Assembly: GCA_051010095.1 (NCBI GenBank)
Contig: JBPCVX010000277.1
Location: 1-13,916 of the forward strand
Origin: CAJQND01 sp051010095
Lineage (GTDB): Bacteria > Pseudomonadota > Alphaproteobacteria > Rhizobiales > CAJQND01
DNA: 13,916 bases
Direction of reading: 5' to 3'
The notes under the pieces are model-generated. The model searched no databases. It worked only from the letters and a program-made list of their open reading frames with translations, and was not told where the DNA came from. Below, one piece after another: positions 1 through 7,248 of the stretch. The position numbers and the translations under genes are program-made. The stretch's first letter is position 1; each line of letters begins with the position of its first letter.

Positions 1-1
1 A

Positions 2-925
2 CTTGGTGCTTTACGTTTCACATCTCATTCACCGAGCTTTATTGCGTTTGAGCGCGGTTACTTCAAAGAGCAGGGGCTTGAGGTTGAGTTTAAGTTTTTC
101 CAAGCCGCACAGCCAATGGCCGTGGCGATCGCGTCTGGCGATGTGGATTTTGGGGTCACAGCGGTGACCGGCGGATTAATCAACCTGGCATCTAAAGGGG
201 CAATAAAGGTCATTGGCGGCGCTTTGCAAGAAGAAGCCGGCATTGATGGTTCGGCCATTGTTGTTTCTAAAAAAGCTTACGATGAAGGGCTTACAAGCCC
301 AGACAAACTGGCTGGCCGTAGCTTTGCGATCACCCAAGCTGGCTCATCATTTCATTATATGGCGTCGCGGATTGCCAAGAAGGAAGGCATTCCCATGGAT
401 AAGATCAAGTTGGTGCCTTTGCAGAAAGTAGGTGCGATCATCGGTGCGCTGAAATCAGGCCAGGTGGATGCGTGGGCGATCGTTCCTCATATTGCGAAGG
501 CGCTGGATAAAGCAGGTGCGGTTAAGATCATCGGTTGGGTGAACGATTATGCCGCCGATTATCAAGTCACGACGGTGTTTACATCTGCAAAAAATGCTAG
601 TGAAAACAAAGATTTGGTGAAGCGTTTCCTCACAGCTTTCGCAAAGGGTGCAGCCGATTTTAACAACACACTTGTCGATAAGAAAAAAGATGCCGCTGCG
701 GAAGAAGAAATGGTCAAGCTCATTCACAAATATGTCTATACGAGCAGACCTTATGAAAAAGCAGCACCCTCAATCCGCAATGGAGCAATGCGCATCAACC
801 CAGGTGCGAAGCTGAACCTTACAAATGTCACCTCACAGCTTGATTGGTTTAAGAGCGAAAGTCTGGTGAAAGACGACGTATCGATTGACCAATTGGTTGA
901 TGGCAGATTCGTGGAAACCTACTAG
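2..925 (+). CDS. ABC transporter periplasmic substrate-binding protein, NMT1/SsuA-like (5' partial)
   Basis: This is the solute-binding subunit of an ABC importer; it would capture a small ligand in the periplasm and hand it to the permease encoded two genes downstream. The frame is open from base 2, so the start codon and signal peptide lie outside the window and about 307 residues are visible. The first visible residues (RFTSHSPSFIAFERGYFKEQGLEVEF split over bases 14-91) give the lobe-1 pattern of the family, in which a protein 'becomes' a ligand clamp: an early strand, then 'A..RGYF.EQGL.VE'. This is followed by 'AVAIASGDVDFGV' and, later, 'GAIIGALKSGQVDAWAI', the usual paired SG.(V)D motifs of NMT1/SsuA/TauA proteins. 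An internal ATG at 116 is not the start because homology continues upstream of it. The ligand cannot be read from sequence; nitrate, sulfonates, taurine, pyrimidine precursors and aromatic acids are all used by relatives. The ATPase gene follows after 17 bases. Confidence 0.9.
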   Translation, partial: LGALRFTSHSPSFIAFERGYFKEQGLEVEFKFFQAAQPMAVAIASGDVDFGVTAVTGGLINLASKGAIKVIGGALQEEAGIDGSAIVVSKKAYDEGLTSPDKLAGRSFAITQAGSSFHYMASRIAKKEGIPMDKIKLVPLQKVGAIIGALKSGQVDAWAIVPHIAKALDKAGAVKIIGWVNDYAADYQVTTVFTSAKNASENKDLVKRFLTAFAKGAADFNNTLVDKKKDAAAEEEMVKLIHKYVYTSRPYEKAAPSIRNGAMRINPGAKLNLTNVTSQLDWFKSESLVKDDVSIDQLVDGRFVETY

Positions 926-942
926 GAAGCTTGGGAAACATC

Positions 943-1710
943 ATGGATTTGCTGCTGAAGAACGTATCTCATCGTTATGATGATGTGGAGGTTCTCAGCG
1001 GCATCGATCTGGACATCGAGCAAGGTCAGATTGTCTGCGTTATCGGACCATCTGGTTGTGGGAAGTCAACTCTGTTGAGGCTCATTGGCGGGCTTGAAAG
1101 GCCCACTGCGGGGCAAATTCTTGAACTTGGCGAAGCTCCGAAGGGGTCGCTAAACCCGCTCACGTATATCTTCCAGGATTTTGCATTGCTGCCGTGGCGC
1201 AGCGTCAGTGGCAATGTGAGTTTGGTGCTGGAGGATCATGGGCTAGAGGCATCCATGCGCGATGAGATCATTCAAGATGTGCTCGCGCGCACTGGATTGA
1301 ATGAGTTCCGAGACGCGTTTCCGCGTCAACTGTCGGGTGGAATGAAGCAGCGTGTTGCGATTGCGCGTGCACTTGCAGTGCGCCCTGCGGTTTTGCTTAT
1401 GGATGAGCCTCTTTCCGCCTTAGATAGCCAGACCCGTGAACTACTCATGGATGACCTTATAGGCTTATGGCAGCGTGAAAAGTTCACTGCAGTTTATGTG
1501 ACCCACAATTTGGATGAAGCCGTGCGGTTGGGCCACAAGATTGTTGTGCTTTCGCGCCGACCGGGCAAAATTCGCGAAATTGTCGCGATTGACCTGCCGC
1601 TCAATGAGCGAAACTCTGCGCAATCTGAACTTCTAGGGAAGCGCGATCAATTGTGGGATCTGATGCGTGCAGAAGCCCTGGCTGCCGACCGAGAGCTTGC
1701 AAATGTCTGA
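943..1710 (+). CDS. ABC transporter ATP-binding protein, SsuB/TauB-like
   Basis: This 255-residue cytoplasmic ATPase powers the adjacent importer. All nucleotide-binding elements are intact: Walker A GPSGCGKST (residues 35-43), Q-loop glutamine in FQDFALLPW (about 78), signature LSGGMKQRV (130-138), Walker B VLLMDEP (150-156), D-loop SALD (158-161) and switch histidine in VTHN (188). The Q-loop followed by LLPW is typical of the nitrate/sulfonate/taurine group. I chose ATG 943 because GGGA (933-936) sits six bases ahead of it. A TTG at 931 would add four residues, but its only candidate ribosome site abuts it. The stop overlaps the permease start by 8 bases, which suggests translational coupling. 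The C-terminal stretch after about residue 205, with 'LSRRPGKIREIVAIDLP', is the usual short tail of this subfamily. Confidence 0.95.
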   Translation: MDLLLKNVSHRYDDVEVLSGIDLDIEQGQIVCVIGPSGCGKSTLLRLIGGLERPTAGQILELGEAPKGSLNPLTYIFQDFALLPWRSVSGNVSLVLEDHGLEASMRDEIIQDVLARTGLNEFRDAFPRQLSGGMKQRVAIARALAVRPAVLLMDEPLSALDSQTRELLMDDLIGLWQREKFTAVYVTHNLDEAVRLGHKIVVLSRRPGKIREIVAIDLPLNERNSAQSELLGKRDQLWDLMRAEALAADRELANV

Positions 1711-2500
1711 TAAAGAGAGTCGTGAGGTGCCTTTCCGTGGCAGTGGATTTTCCCCAAAACCTGTCCGGTTTGTTGCGCCAATCGTCTTCATCATATTGCT
1801 TGGTGTTTGGGAGCTTGGTACCCAAACAGGTGTGATCAGCCCGCTGGTGCTGCCGGCACCATCTGAGGCATTTGCTGCACTTTCTGAGCTGTATACTTCC
1901 GGTCTGTTGTGGACCCATCTGGCGGCATCACTAAAGCGTTTAGTCTTTGGATGGACCGCAGGCACAATTCTGGGCATCTTTTTCGGTCTGGCGATTGGAT
2001 TGTTTTCTCTGGCACGCGCAGGGCTCATGCCTCTGGTGTCGGCACTCTTTCCAATCCCTAAAATCGCCCTACTGCCATTGTTTATAATCTGGTTTGGCAT
2101 TGGCGAGGGATCAAAGGTTGCCACCATATTGTTTGGCACGTTTTTCCCAACAGTTATAGCTACTTATGGCGGTGTCGATGGTGTTGACAGAGGTCTCATT
2201 CGCATGGGCCAATCGTTTGGGCTGAGCTGGACATCCATTGTGCGCAAAATCATCATTCCAGGGGCGCTTCCTGCGATTCTTTCAGGCGCTCGAATTTCTG
2301 CTTCCATAGCGATCATATTGCTGGTTGCTGCAGAAATGATTGGCGCAGAGCATGGCGTTGGAGCCTACATTCTGCTTGCGGGCAGTTTGATGGCTGCAGA
2401 CCAACTCATTGCAGGCGTTGCATTGCTCTCAGTGATGGGGCTTTGCGTTGCCTGGGTGATAGGTCGTGCGGAAAGAGTGCTTTTGAGATGGCGTGGATAG
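1703..2500 (+). CDS. ABC transporter permease, SsuC/TauC-like
   Basis: This 265-residue inner-membrane subunit forms the translocation channel, presumably as a homodimer with the ATPase and binding protein encoded just upstream. Hydrophobic stretches are seen at about residues 23-37, 80-103, 105-130, 138-155, 198-213 and 235-255, in line with the six or so membrane segments of the BPD_transp_1 family. The cytoplasmic coupling loop (EAA region, about 167-190) reads 'IRMGQSFGLSWTSIVRKIIIPGALP', recognisable by the spaced A/S..G....P pattern that contacts the ATPase. I chose ATG 1703, preceded by GAGAG (1691-1695), rather than a GTG at 1667 which would add 12 residues deep inside the ATPase gene. 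No terminator with a T-run follows, so transcription could continue into the TAXI gene 217 bases downstream. Confidence 0.93.
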   Translation: MSDKESREVPFRGSGFSPKPVRFVAPIVFIILLGVWELGTQTGVISPLVLPAPSEAFAALSELYTSGLLWTHLAASLKRLVFGWTAGTILGIFFGLAIGLFSLARAGLMPLVSALFPIPKIALLPLFIIWFGIGEGSKVATILFGTFFPTVIATYGGVDGVDRGLIRMGQSFGLSWTSIVRKIIIPGALPAILSGARISASIAIILLVAAEMIGAEHGVGAYILLAGSLMAADQLIAGVALLSVMGLCVAWVIGRAERVLLRWRG

Positions 2501-2717
2501 CGAAACTTTGAAGGCTGGTGAAATTGCTTATGCGTCACCGTTTGGTAACACCCACGCGAATTTTGTCACAAATTCGATACATTATTATCAGATTCCCAAT
2601 TTTCTAGTGTCTGTCAGGGCAATCAATTCGTTGTTCAACCTTGCATGCTTGCGAGAGATGGCTTTAAATTGGAGCCTTCAGATAAACTAAAACTCAATGC
2701 CTATGGGGAGGCAAGTA
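2501..2717 (+). promoter_or_regulatory. Intergenic region with a possible promoter for the TAXI-TRAP genes
   Basis: These 217 bases separate the ABC operon from the TRAP genes and contain no convincing gene. The best sigma70-like pair I see is TTGTCA (2563-2568) and TATCAG (2586-2591) with a 17-base spacer, matching the consensus at five and four of six positions. TATTAT (2583-2588) is a better -10 box but lies only 14 bases from that -35. A second weak pair is TTGCAT (2641-2646) and TTAAAT (2664-2669), also 17 bases apart. A small inverted repeat, GGTGA (2516-2520) and TCACC (2535-2539), lies just after the permease stop without a T-run. All of this is by eye, and alphaproteobacterial promoters often diverge from consensus. 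Confidence 0.3.
2705..2711 (+). promoter_or_regulatory. Ribosome binding site fixing the TAXI protein start
   Basis: GGGGAGG lies six bases before ATG 2718. It settles the start there rather than at ATG 2697, which has no ribosome site and would place seven extra residues before a normal signal peptide. Confidence 0.8.
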
Positions 2718-3695
2718 ATGAAATTTTCCTTGAAACTCACTGCTCTGGCTACAACTGTTGCTGCTGCAGCACTCTTTAGTGGTCAAGCAAACGCTGCTGA
2801 GCGTCAATTCATCTCAATTGGCACAGGCGGTGTAACCGGCGTTTATTATCCGACTGGTGGTGCAATCTGCCGTTTGGTCAACAAAAGCCGCAAAGAACAT
2901 GGCATCCGTTGCTCGGTCGAATCGACGGGTGGTTCTATCTACAACATCAACACCATCCGTGGTGGTGAGCTTGAGTTTGGTGTTGCCCAGTCTGATTGGC
3001 AGTACCATGCTTATAACGGCACGTCTAAGTTTAAAGACAAAGGCGCGTTCAAAGAGCTTCGCGCTGTATTCAGCGTACATGCTGAGCCAGTGACGATTTT
3101 GTCGCGCAAGGATGCCAACATTAAGAATGTGACAGACCTCAAAGGTAAACGCGTAAACATTGGTAACCCAGGTTCGGGTACGCGCGGTACATGGGAAGTG
3201 CTCGAAGGTGCTCTTGGCTGGAAGCGTGAAGATCTTAAGCTTGCATCTGAGCTGAAGTCTGCTGAGACAGGTCAAGCTCTTTGCGACAACAAAATCGATG
3301 CTTATTTCTGGCTGGTTGGCCATCCATCTGCATTGACTGAAGAATCTGTTTCTTCATGTGATGCACAATTGGTGAATGCAACTGGTGAAGCAGTTGAGAA
3401 ACTTGTTTCTGAGAAGCCTTACTACCGCGATGCGACGATTCCAGCGGGTATGTACAACAACAAAGAAGATGTCAAAACGTACGGTGTTGGTGCTACCTTT
3501 GTATCTTCAACGGCTGTTAAAGACGAAGTGGCTTATGTCGTTGCTAAAGCTGTGATGGAAAACCTTGACCAGTTCCGCAAACTGCACCCTGCTTTTGGTA
3601 ACCTGAAAGCAGAAGAAATGGTGAAAGACGGTCTGTCTGCACCACTGCACCCTGGTGCAGAGAAAGCCTACAAAGAACTTGGTCTTATCAAGTAA
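2718..3695 (+). CDS. TAXI-family TRAP transporter solute-binding protein
   Basis: This 325-residue periplasmic receptor belongs to a TRAP (ion-gradient-driven) importer. Residues 1-26 form a clear Sec signal peptide: Lys at positions 2 and 6, a hydrophobic core rich in Ala, and cleavage after GQANA, before AERQ. The mature N-terminus, ISIGTGGVTGVYYPTGGAIC (33-51), is the hallmark of the TAXI (TRAP-associated extracytoplasmic immunogenic) family; the later 'NPGSGTRGTWE' and 'CDNKIDAYFWLVGHP' segments also fit. Length is normal. The fused permease encoded next is the expected partner, since TAXI receptors usually work with DctQM fusions. Ligands of this family are poorly known: glutamate/glutamine-like compounds, ketoglutarate and other organic acids have been reported or proposed, and none can be assigned here. 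Confidence 0.95.
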   Translation: MKFSLKLTALATTVAAAALFSGQANAAERQFISIGTGGVTGVYYPTGGAICRLVNKSRKEHGIRCSVESTGGSIYNINTIRGGELEFGVAQSDWQYHAYNGTSKFKDKGAFKELRAVFSVHAEPVTILSRKDANIKNVTDLKGKRVNIGNPGSGTRGTWEVLEGALGWKREDLKLASELKSAETGQALCDNKIDAYFWLVGHPSALTEESVSSCDAQLVNATGEAVEKLVSEKPYYRDATIPAGMYNNKEDVKTYGVGATFVSSTAVKDEVAYVVAKAVMENLDQFRKLHPAFGNLKAEEMVKDGLSAPLHPGAEKAYKELGLIK

Positions 3696-3708
3696 TTTCG
3701 TGACCGAA

Positions 3709-3742
3709 ATGCGGGGCTGCGCCTTAAGTTGTGGCCCCGCAT
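3709..3742 (+). other. GC-rich hairpin between TRAP receptor and permease genes
   Basis: ATGCGGGGC (3709-3717) pairs perfectly with GCCCCGCAT (3734-3742). Three more pairs (T-G, G-T, C-G) extend the stem to 12 and leave a 10-base loop at 3721-3730. The sequence after it, ATTAATAAG, is not a T-run, so it does not look like a full intrinsic terminator. Its place directly after the receptor gene suggests it protects that mRNA end or lowers transcription into the permease gene, giving more receptor than membrane protein. The stem shares ATGCGGGG with the terminator beyond the permease gene. Confidence 0.75.
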
Positions 3743-3827
3743 ATTAATAAGAATACATATTCTAAGCAGCTGAGGCGGGGGCCAGATGCTGCAGAAATCT
3801 TCTTTTCAAAAAAGAGGGGGGTAGGCT

Positions 3828-6467
3828 GTGAGCAATCAAGAAACCAGCCATCCGGCAGCCGCTGAACTCGATGCAGATGCGATCGTTGCCGATTCCGAAT
3901 CCGGTGGCCGTAATCCAATCGGTTGGGTAGGAAGGCTATTACCAGCTATAGCGCTCGTTTGGTCGTTTTTCCAACTTTATGCTGCATCCGATTTGCCGTT
4001 TATATTGCAAGCAAGTTTCGGTTCTATTTTGCCGGTAAACTTTATCGTCACCAATACGGCGGCGCGTTATATTTTCCTGGCTTTTGCGCTGGTTTTGGCG
4101 GCATTGGCTTATCCACTTTATTCAGGCGCCCCACGCGACCGTGTGCCGTGGTATGACTGGGTTCTTGCCGGCCTAGGCATTGTCGCCACAATGTATCTCT
4201 TGGTGTTCCAAAACCAAATTGCTGAGCGAGCAGGGTCTTGGGAACAAAGTGATATCATCATTTCATTCCTTGGAATGTTCATCTTGATGGTCGCGGTATA
4301 CCGCACCATTGGCCTGCCCTTACTTTGCGTGGCGGCGGTATTCATATTGTATGTCTTCTTCGGCGACAAAGGATTTATCCCCGAAGCCATTCAGTGGAAG
4401 GGTGCATCATTCGGCAAAGCCATGTGGCATTATTGGATGCAAACTGAAGGCGTGTTTGGCGTGCCTCTCGGTGTTGCGGCCTCGATGATCTTCATGTTCG
4501 TGCTGTTTGGTGCCCTGCTTGAGAAGGCGGGTGCAGGCAACTATTTCGTGAAGGTTGCGTTCGCATTGCTCGGCCACCTTAAGGGTGGTCCTGCCAAAGC
4601 ATCTGTTGTGTCTTCAGGCTTGAGTGGCATTTATTCAGGTTCTTCAATCGCCAATGTGGTTTCCACAGGCACGTTCACCATTCCATTGATGAAACGTACA
4701 GGTTTCCCTGCTGAAAAGGCGGGCGCCGTTGAGGTTGCAGCCTCCACCAACGGCCAGCTTACACCGCCGGTTATGGGTGCTGCTGCATTCCTGATGGCTG
4801 AATTTATTGGCATTCCTTACGAACAGGTATTGAAGCACGCCATTCTGCCGGCGATCATTTCTTATATCGCCCTGTTTTATATCGTGCACTTGGAAGCACT
4901 AAAGCTTGGTCTTAAGGGCCTGCCAAAACAGCCTTCCACCCGCACGGCTTTGCAAAAGCTGATGGGCGTGTTGTTAGGGTTTATTCTCGCAGCTCTTGCC
5001 GCACTCATTACCTATTATGGGCTTGGCTGGATTAAACCCGTATTTGGTGATCTGGCAACGCCGATAATCTGTGTTCTGTTTGCCATTATCTTTTTTGCCG
5101 TTCTTCGCTATGTGGCTAAGCACCCAGACCTTGAATTGGACGACCCGAATGCGGCAGTAACCGAACTGCCACCGGCTGGCCCAACAGCAGTTACCGGATT
5201 GCACTTCTTGCTACCGATCATTCTGCTGTTGTGGTGCATCATGGTGGAGCGGTTCTCGCCATCCAAATCAGCGTTTCTTGGAACGCTGGCAATGATCTTC
5301 GTAATGGTGACGCAGCACGCGGTGAAAGCCTATTTCCGCAAATCTGGCGACATAAAAGCAGGTCTTAAGCAAGGTTGGGGTGAGTTCATCGAAGGCATGA
5401 TCGGGGGCGCCCGCAACATGATTTCTATCGGTGTTGCAACGGGTGCTGCTGGTATCATCATCGGTTCACTTACACTCACCGGTGCACACCAAATCGTTCA
5501 GGACTTCGTGGAGATTCTCTCTGGCGGAAGCCTCATGGTGATGCTCATTCTGGTGGCAATCATCAGCTTGATCCTGGGCATGGGCTTGCCGACAACGGTG
5601 AACTATATCGTTGTGTCATCGCTCATGGTGCAGATCATTGTTGAACTCGGCGCACAGAACGGTCTTATCGTACCGCTGGTTGCTGTGCATATGTTCGTGT
5701 TTTACTTCGGCATTCTAGCTGATGACACACCACCGGTGGGGCTTGCCGCGTTCGCGGCGGCGGCCATATCGCGCGGTGACCCGATCAAAACAGGTATCCA
5801 GGGTTTCACTTACGATATCCGTACAGCGATCCTGCCATTCCTGTTCATCTTCAACACCGAGTTGTTGTTGATCAATGTCGGTCTCTTCAAGGGAATATTC
5901 GTGTTCGTTGTAGCGACCATCGCCATGTTGGTGTTTGCAGCGGCCACCCAAGGCTATTTCCTTGTGAGAAGCAGACTTTGGGAAACCCTGGCATTGCTGT
6001 TGATTGCGTTCACTCTGTTCCGACCAGGCTTCTGGCTCGACAGGATCCAGGCGCCTTATATGCAAGCTGAAGCAACTCAGATTGCGGAATTTGCGGCCAA
6101 GATTCCAGAGAATGGACAGCTTAGAGCAATCTTTGCAGGCGAAGATATCAAGACCGGAAATGTGATCGAGAAAACGATTATATTACCGCTCGGTAAAGCC
6201 GGTGAAGGTGCCGACAGATTGCGTGATGCGGCGGGCCTTGAGTTCCGCTCAGAAGATGGCAAGACCATCGTTGACAATCTGACGCCTGGCGGTTTCGCCG
6301 AAAAACAGAAGGTTGATTTCGATTGGGAGGTTAAGTCCCTCGAGTTGCCTGCTGACCGCTTGCCCAAGGAAGTGTTCTATATTCCTGCATTCCTGTTGCT
6401 TGGTTTAATCGTATACTTGCAACGTGGACGGCGTGAGGAAGATGAACCAGCAGCAGCGGCGGCTTAA
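3828..6467 (+). CDS. TRAP transporter fused permease (DctQ-DctM, 4TM/12TM) with C-terminal DUF3394-like domain
   Basis: This 879-residue inner-membrane protein combines the small and large TRAP subunits and should work with the TAXI receptor encoded upstream. The start is GTG 3828, with AGGGGGG (3815-3821) six bases ahead. Residues 1-30 are polar and cytoplasmic. About 35-175 hold the DctQ-like membrane segments. About 200-680 form the DctM core, including the conserved 'SGLSGIYSGSSIANVVSTGT', 'ASTNGQLTPPVMGAAAF', 'GMGLPTTVNYIV' and 'DDTPPVGLAAFAAAAIS' segments, the last two being the second repeat's counterpart of the first. After about 715 comes a membrane segment, a mostly polar stretch (about 737-845) with 'DNLTPGGFAEKQ', and a last membrane segment (about 848-863) ending in RGRREEDEPAAAAA. 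This tail matches my memory of DUF3394, found on some alphaproteobacterial TAXI-TRAP permeases; its function is unknown. Confidence 0.95.
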   Translation: MSNQETSHPAAAELDADAIVADSESGGRNPIGWVGRLLPAIALVWSFFQLYAASDLPFILQASFGSILPVNFIVTNTAARYIFLAFALVLAALAYPLYSGAPRDRVPWYDWVLAGLGIVATMYLLVFQNQIAERAGSWEQSDIIISFLGMFILMVAVYRTIGLPLLCVAAVFILYVFFGDKGFIPEAIQWKGASFGKAMWHYWMQTEGVFGVPLGVAASMIFMFVLFGALLEKAGAGNYFVKVAFALLGHLKGGPAKASVVSSGLSGIYSGSSIANVVSTGTFTIPLMKRTGFPAEKAGAVEVAASTNGQLTPPVMGAAAFLMAEFIGIPYEQVLKHAILPAIISYIALFYIVHLEALKLGLKGLPKQPSTRTALQKLMGVLLGFILAALAALITYYGLGWIKPVFGDLATPIICVLFAIIFFAVLRYVAKHPDLELDDPNAAVTELPPAGPTAVTGLHFLLPIILLLWCIMVERFSPSKSAFLGTLAMIFVMVTQHAVKAYFRKSGDIKAGLKQGWGEFIEGMIGGARNMISIGVATGAAGIIIGSLTLTGAHQIVQDFVEILSGGSLMVMLILVAIISLILGMGLPTTVNYIVVSSLMVQIIVELGAQNGLIVPLVAVHMFVFYFGILADDTPPVGLAAFAAAAISRGDPIKTGIQGFTYDIRTAILPFLFIFNTELLLINVGLFKGIFVFVVATIAMLVFAAATQGYFLVRSRLWETLALLLIAFTLFRPGFWLDRIQAPYMQAEATQIAEFAAKIPENGQLRAIFAGEDIKTGNVIEKTIILPLGKAGEGADRLRDAAGLEFRSEDGKTIVDNLTPGGFAEKQKVDFDWEVKSLELPADRLPKEVFYIPAFLLLGLIVYLQRGRREEDEPAAAAA

Positions 6468-6511
6468 TACCGGCGATCATCTGGAAAATTTATTCCGGTT
6501 CTAATGAAATC

Positions 6512-6550
6512 AAACACCCCGCATTATATGATGCGGGGTGTTTCTTTTTT
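6512..6550 (+). terminator. Intrinsic terminator of the TRAP operon
   Basis: AAACACCCCGCAT (6512-6524) and ATGCGGGGTGTTT (6531-6543) form a perfect 13-base-pair stem around a six-base loop. The 3' arm runs into TTTCTTTTTT (6541-6550). Stem, loop and T-run all fit a Rho-independent terminator 45 bases after the permease stop. It isolates the TRAP genes from the lipoprotein gene downstream. Confidence 0.95.
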
Positions 6551-6641
6551 ACGCGTGCCATTTAAAACATATATATTAAAAATTGTATTTAGTTGTATTT
6601 TCATTTAAGTTTATTGGGGTGCTGGGACTTACGTTTCCTTC

Positions 6642-6647
6642 AGGGAG
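6642..6647 (+). promoter_or_regulatory. Ribosome binding site fixing the lipoprotein start
   Basis: AGGGAG stands eight bases before ATG 6656. That start gives a normal lipoprotein signal peptide, whereas the upstream in-frame TTG at 6593 would add 21 residues and has no ribosome site. Confidence 0.75.
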
Positions 6648-6655
6648 CGCGGTTT

Positions 6656-7156
6656 ATGAAGAACCTAAGTCCAATTGGCATCACTGCCATTGCAGCGATT
6701 TTTCTCGTTGGGTGCCAAACATCACAGAAACCAAGTGTTTCTCAGAGCAAGCAACCTGTGCTGCAGCAACAATCTTCCGCATTCGAGCAGGCAAAGATTG
6801 CGCACTGTAAACCAAACAACGGTCTTGCGGAGGGAGTGAGGGGCGACCGTGGATCTTACCGTTCCTCCGCGTCAGCATATTCAGAAGGCAACAAATTGGG
6901 GCGAAAGCTCTATAAACTCAAAGAACGCCGCCGGAAATTTGCTGAGAAGATTAGAAATTTTGAATTTAACCTTGATATAAAAAAGAGAAATTTCCGGGAG
7001 GCACCAAAAGATTCCGAACGCTATGTAAAGCTACGTGGCGAAATTTCGAGAGAGAGTTGGCAGCTAGAGCGAGAGAAATTCAAGCTGCAGTTGCTGGATG
7101 ACAAAGTGAACAATACACAGCGCGAAGTTGATGCATTTCGTGCGCGCCACGCGTAA
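6656..7156 (+). CDS. Small lipoprotein with charged helical C-terminus, possibly DUF2799-like
   Basis: This 166-residue protein is predicted to be exported and lipid-anchored. Residues 1-20 are a lipoprotein signal (MKNLS, hydrophobic core, then lipobox LVGC with Cys20 as the lipidated residue). The residue after Cys20 is Gln, which does not suggest inner-membrane retention, so outer-membrane anchoring is likely. Residues 21-45 are a Ser/Gln-rich linker. Residues 50-90 contain HCKPNNGLAEG and AYSEGNKLGRKLYKL, which resemble the C-terminal half of DUF2799 lipoproteins (Cys-x-Pro-x-Asn-Gly, then an AY..G..LY.L helix); this is from memory and uncertain. Residues 82-160 are almost pure charged helix, probably a coiled coil. 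It stands alone between the TRAP terminator and the VOC gene, 92 bases before the latter. Function unknown. Confidence 0.75.
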   Translation: MKNLSPIGITAIAAIFLVGCQTSQKPSVSQSKQPVLQQQSSAFEQAKIAHCKPNNGLAEGVRGDRGSYRSSASAYSEGNKLGRKLYKLKERRRKFAEKIRNFEFNLDIKKRNFREAPKDSERYVKLRGEISRESWQLEREKFKLQLLDDKVNNTQREVDAFRARHA

Positions 7157-7248
7157 ATCAATATCCGTTCGCCTGGGGTAGTTTTTTATGCAACGCTAGT
7201 GCTTGCACTTTTTAAATGTATTTGCGCGAGAGCGAACGAGGTTCTTCC

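Noticed and set aside
931..942. TTG at 931 as the start of the ABC ATPase
   Set aside because: Its ribosome site would abut the codon, while ATG 943 has GGGA at a good distance and matches the usual N-terminus of the family.
2493..2690. A 65-codon open frame starting with GTG at the end of the ABC permease gene
   Set aside because: It has no ribosome site of its own, no recognisable composition or motif, overlaps the permease stop and fills what looks like a promoter region.
2814..3323. A 169-codon open frame on the - strand inside the TAXI receptor gene
   Set aside because: The opposite strand codes for an unmistakable TAXI protein with signal peptide; the antisense frame has no ribosome site or motif.
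3709..3742. Reading the receptor-permease hairpin as a true terminator
   Set aside because: No T-run follows the stem, and the permease gene downstream belongs to the same transporter, so full termination there is unlikely.
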